8,647 bases of DNA, taken from contig MUZZ01000274.1 of assembly GCA_003266075.1 (NCBI GenBank), positions 1 through 8,647 on the forward strand, read 5' to 3'. The translations under genes and the position numbers were made by a program. The notes under the pieces are model-generated. The model made no database searches, was not told the DNA's origin, and saw only the letters and a list, made by a program, of their open reading frames with translations. This DNA is from Methanosphaera sp. rholeuAM74 (lineage in GTDB: Archaea > Methanobacteriota > Methanobacteria > Methanobacteriales > Methanobacteriaceae). Below are positions 5,791 through 8,647 of this stretch, one piece after another (the stretch's first letter is position 1; every line of letters starts with the position of its first letter).

Positions 5791-7980
5791 TCATACATCC
5801 TCATAATGACCTGGAACCCATGTTCCCCCTACTCTTTTAGTCACTGTACGAGTTACTGGGTTTCCATCACTATCTACTAATAATAAACCACTAGAATCAT
5901 AGACATACTCAATTCCAGATACAACTGAACCACCCTCGTAATGTCCTTCTACCCATACTTGTTGAGTACTCGTAGGTTTATTGCCTGTGTCATTATTATT
6001 ACTAGTATTAGCTTTTTGGGTATTTGTAGGATTATTTTCCACTTTGATAGTGTTAGTAGTGTTACGCTGACTCTTATAGGATAGTCTGTCCTGTGTCACA
6101 ATTTCTATTGTCTTGTAGTTGTTGTATGATGGGATAGTTACATCTTTAATGCTTAAAACACCATTATTAGCAAAGTAGTAGATAGGCTTATTACCACTCT
6201 TGAGTGTTGCACCATTAATTTTGACCACACACTTATTCGGACCTAAGACCTTGTTTCCCAGGTAGTCCTTGATTGTAGCTGTAAGTGAGAGTTTGTGCGT
6301 CTTGTTGTTTACTGTAGCATTAGTTATTGTAATTGTGATGTTAGATCTCTCAACTTGGAAGGTGGATGTGTTTCTTACCTCTGCTTGGTAGTTCTTGTTA
6401 TAGTAACCAGCTAGTATTGTATGGTTTTTAATGTTGAACGTCTTACCATCGGTTACACCACTTAGTCCTAGTGGTATTGTGTACTTGATGGTTGCTGTTC
6501 CATTTACTACTTTCACCTTCTGCATATTACCCTCAGAGTCTTTTAAAGTTATACCGTTAACCTTGAAGTAGACGAACTCATCATCAAATGGTATTAGTGT
6601 ACTGCTACGCTTACCACCAGTAGTGTCATATACTCTGGCTGTTATTGTCAGCGTCTGTCCTTGTTTGATGGTTTTAACGTTACTTGAAACAACAATAGAA
6701 GCATTTCTCTGTGAAAGCTGAGCCTTAGCATCATTACTACGTGAAGCATCGTAAACACTTGAACCAGAGTATACTGCCGTCAGGTTCTGGGCATACCTCA
6801 TATTAAGGTCTGCAGTCACAGTAGTACTAGCAACACCATTAGTTACATATACTTTTAATGGGTTGTTACTTCCTGTGAGTTTGCCATTTTCTTTTATGGT
6901 GATGCCGTTGAGTTTGAATAGTACATATCCGTTAGGTACTGGGTTGTTGTTGGTGTCTGTTACTTTGGCTGTAAATATTAATTTTTCTCCAATTATTCCT
7001 TTAACTGAGTTTACTATGATTTTTGTGTTATCTTTTCCTTCATGGTAATTAGTAATATATTTGTTATCATAAAAACTCGCATAATCTCTATAGTTGTATA
7101 CTTGTTGAACATTTCCATAATTAACGAATGTATTATTATTTACTATAACCGTAGTGTAACTATGTTGTTCTCCTCCACCAATATAAACGTTTTCTCCTGT
7201 TTCTTCGTAGGCAGTATTATTAAAGAAAAATGAGTTTTTGAGTTTTAAGTTGTGTTCATTCCATGTTTTTATTGCCCCACCTTCGTATCCTGCAGTATTA
7301 TTATAGAATTCACAATTTTCAATTGTATTGCGATTTTGATATAAGTATAAACATCCTCCATCCTGACTTGCCTTATTATTAATGAATGTTGAATTTATCA
7401 CAACTAATTCACTATATGTGTATGAATTGATTGCTCCACCATATCTAGCATAATTATTAACAAATGAAGTATTATAAATATTTACTTCACCTTGAAGATT
7501 TTCTATTGCACCACCCTCATCTGACGTACAATTAATTATTTTGAGGTTGTTTATGGTAACATATTGGTCATATATATCTAAAAATTGATAATGATTAGAT
7601 CCATCGAGTGTGTTTCCATTACCATTGATAATGACGTAGCTTATTGAATAAGGTAGTTTTGTATTACTTTTTAATGTAATGTTTGAATTGATGTTAACAG
7701 TAACAGTATCGTATTCATCATTTGTTAATGCGTAATGTAATGAATCAAAGTTTGTTACATTATAAGTCTTTGATGATGTTTTATGTGTTTTGCTTTCCTT
7801 ATCAATCTTTTTATCTTCTACTAAACTAGTATCCTGTGCAGTAGTTGTAGTTGGTACATCCTTTACTAATTCATTCATGCTTTCAGTACTTGTTGTATCA
7901 TCTGCCACATCAGTAGCACTTACAACACCTACAAGTAAGAACAGTAGTATTGTGGTTATCATTAGTTTATTTAAATTCAT
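5791..7980 (-). CDS. Secreted adhesin-like protein with C-terminal WVxGHYE tail
   Basis: A 729-residue secreted surface protein. Residues 1-22 are a signal peptide (cleavage likely after VVSA), then a Thr/Lys-rich linker to about 70. Residues 75-312 carry beta-helix rungs with motifs NTSFVNN (170), NSTFINN (196), NCEFYNN (222), NSFFFNN (249) and NNTFVNY (282), spaced 26-33 residues. Three Ig-like domains lie at about 318-425, 426-545 and 546-648, shared with the 931-aa protein. After an Asn/Thr linker, a tail unique to this protein runs 649-729 with two copies of a Trp-Val-x-Gly-His-Tyr-Glu motif (676-682 and 721-727) flanking a 'DSDGNPVTRTV' segment; it may be a surface-attachment or ligand module. 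The start is supported by GGTGAT five bases before the ATG. The gene starts 38 bases after the upstream partial gene ends, so the two may be co-transcribed. Asn is mostly AAT in the beta-helix, unlike the Ig part. Confidence 0.9.
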   Translation of the reverse strand: MNLNKLMITTILLFLLVGVVSATDVADDTTSTESMNELVKDVPTTTTAQDTSLVEDKKIDKESKTHKTSSKTYNVTNFDSLHYALTNDEYDTVTVNINSNITLKSNTKLPYSISYVIINGNGNTLDGSNHYQFLDIYDQYVTINNLKIINCTSDEGGAIENLQGEVNIYNTSFVNNYARYGGAINSYTYSELVVINSTFINNKASQDGGCLYLYQNRNTIENCEFYNNTAGYEGGAIKTWNEHNLKLKNSFFFNNTAYEETGENVYIGGGEQHSYTTVIVNNNTFVNYGNVQQVYNYRDYASFYDNKYITNYHEGKDNTKIIVNSVKGIIGEKLIFTAKVTDTNNNPVPNGYVLFKLNGITIKENGKLTGSNNPLKVYVTNGVASTTVTADLNMRYAQNLTAVYSGSSVYDASRSNDAKAQLSQRNASIVVSSNVKTIKQGQTLTITARVYDTTGGKRSSTLIPFDDEFVYFKVNGITLKDSEGNMQKVKVVNGTATIKYTIPLGLSGVTDGKTFNIKNHTILAGYYNKNYQAEVRNTSTFQVERSNITITITNATVNNKTHKLSLTATIKDYLGNKVLGPNKCVVKINGATLKSGNKPIYYFANNGVLSIKDVTIPSYNNYKTIEIVTQDRLSYKSQRNTTNTIKVENNPTNTQKANTSNNNDTGNKPTSTQQVWVEGHYEGGSVVSGIEYVYDSSGLLLVDSDGNPVTRTVTKRVGGTWVPGHYEDV
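6034..7026 (-). repeat. Long inverted repeat, right arm (three Ig-like domains)
   Basis: Partner of the arm at 2095-3087, in opposite orientation, about 2.95 kb away. It encodes the three Ig-like domains of the 729-aa protein. The most similar part is 6083-6240, immediately before the codons where the WVxGHYE tail begins to diverge from the other gene. Confidence 0.9.
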
Positions 7981-7985
7981 TTCAT

Positions 7986-7991
7986 ATCACC
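7986..7991 (-). promoter_or_regulatory. GGTGAT ribosome site abutting a T7 tract
   Basis: A perfect GGTGAT lies five bases before the ATG at 7980 and fixes the start of the 729-aa gene. Directly upstream on the minus strand is a run of seven T (7998-7992), and before that seven C (8014-8008) following the upstream gene's stop. No clear TATA box is visible in the 38-base gap. This favours readthrough from the upstream gene, possibly with partial termination at the T tract. Confidence 0.7.
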
Positions 7992-8018
7992 AAAAAAAGT
8001 TAAAATTGGGGGGGTGAC

Positions 8019-8647
8019 TTATTCTTTTATTATTACACTTGTTAATCTGTCAGATTTAAATGCACCAGTTTCACCGACGATGAACTCGATATTGTGAACA
8101 CCTTTGGTGAATGATGTTGGTATGGTTACATTTATCAGTCCTTCTATGGCCTCAGATGTGATTACCATCTTACCATCAACTTTAACTCCGACTGTGACGT
8201 TTCCATACATATGGTTTTTGTTTTTGTCGACTATGTCTGCTGTGACTGTTGTTTTGGCTGTCTTGATGATTACTGGGTTGTATCTGATGAATATTTCTCC
8301 TTTGGTTACGTTTAGTGTGTTTTTGGCTTCTACTCTGTTGTATCCTGTGTATGCGTATACTGCTGTTAGGTCGTGTGTTCTGGCTCCGAGTGTTATGTTG
8401 TAGTCTAGTATTGCTACTCCGTTTACTACGTTGGCTTGTAATGCTTTACCATTTGCATCTTTTAGTGTGACTCCATTTGCTTTCATGATTACTACTCCAC
8501 CAGTTATGCTTTCTCCATTCTCATCAGTAGCTGTTATAACAAATTGTAGTTTATCACCATTTTCGTGGACTGGGAGGTCTGCTATCTTGATTTTAACGTT
8601 ACCTGGTGTGATGTTGTTTTTAGTGGAGTTGCCCTTACTGGAAAGAT
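8019..8647 (-). CDS. C-terminal part of a third adhesin-like protein (partial)
   Basis: The frame is open from the right edge of the window to a TAA at 8021-8019, giving about 209 residues of the C-terminus; the Met at 8486 lies inside a domain and is not the start. The segment begins with an Asn-rich linker. It continues with an Ig-like domain that contains the family hallmarks of a Lys-Ala-Asn-Gly-Val strand, a VVNGVAILDY strand and a DLTAVYAYTGY strand. A second beta-sandwich domain follows (TTVTADIVDKN to NVTIPTS and a final IEFIVGE). It is related in style to the Ig-like domains of the other two adhesin-like proteins but is clearly diverged and is not part of their long repeat. Like the 931-aa protein it ends at the last domain (SVIIKE) with no tail or anchor. 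It probably heads a transcript that includes the 729-aa gene. Confidence 0.8.
   Translation of the reverse strand, partial: LSSKGNSTKNNITPGNVKIKIADLPVHENGDKLQFVITATDENGESITGGVVIMKANGVTLKDANGKALQANVVNGVAILDYNITLGARTHDLTAVYAYTGYNRVEAKNTLNVTKGEIFIRYNPVIIKTAKTTVTADIVDKNKNHMYGNVTVGVKVDGKMVITSEAIEGLINVTIPTSFTKGVHNIEFIVGETGAFKSDRLTSVIIKE

Noticed and set aside
3039..6082. Insertion sequence or integrase explaining the inverted arrangement
   Set aside because: No transposase, recombinase, terminal repeats or target duplications were found in the segment; homologous recombination between the adhesin modules is the simpler reading.

Overview
The window looks like methanogenic archaeal DNA, most likely Methanosphaera or a close Methanobacteriales relative. 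It is strongly AT-rich. Ribosome binding sites are of the GGTGAT type, 5 to 8 bases before the start codon. TATA-like boxes and T-tract gene ends replace bacterial signals. The large genes encode secreted Asn/Thr-rich proteins that combine parallel beta-helix rungs with Ig-like repeats, the adhesin-like class that is expanded in gut methanogens. The genus is an inference from composition and protein style; no 16S, tRNA or housekeeping gene is present to confirm it.

Layout. Bases 1-294 hold no convincing gene but carry a 15-bp direct repeat and a probable promoter. A plus-strand gene (295-3090) encodes a 931-residue secreted beta-helix/Ig-like protein and ends at a T8 tract. Bases 3091-3640 hold an inverted repeat, a probable frameshifted gene remnant on the minus strand (3288-3502), and a clear stem-loop plus T-tract terminator for the operon to its right. 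That minus-strand operon runs 5291 to 3641 and encodes three small secreted or membrane-anchored proteins of unknown function (192, 171 and 173 aa). Bases 5292-5790 hold two hairpins, a likely promoter and operator for the operon, and a 16-codon micro-ORF with its own TATA-like box and GGTGAT site, whose product would be a perfectly amphipathic cationic helix. A second adhesin-like gene lies on the minus strand (7980 to 5791, 729 aa), only 38 bases downstream of a third one (8647 to 8019) that runs off the right edge.

The most striking structure is the relation between the two complete adhesin genes. Their three C-terminal Ig-like domains align without gaps over about 990 bp in inverted orientation. 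DNA identity rises from about 57% to about 97.5% toward the C-terminal junction. The 729-aa protein then continues into an 81-residue tail with two WVxGHYE motifs, while the 931-aa protein stops. Recombination between the arms would invert about 3 kb containing the small-protein operon and move the tail from one adhesin to the other. This suggests a module-swapping or phase-variation locus; it is inferred and has not been observed.
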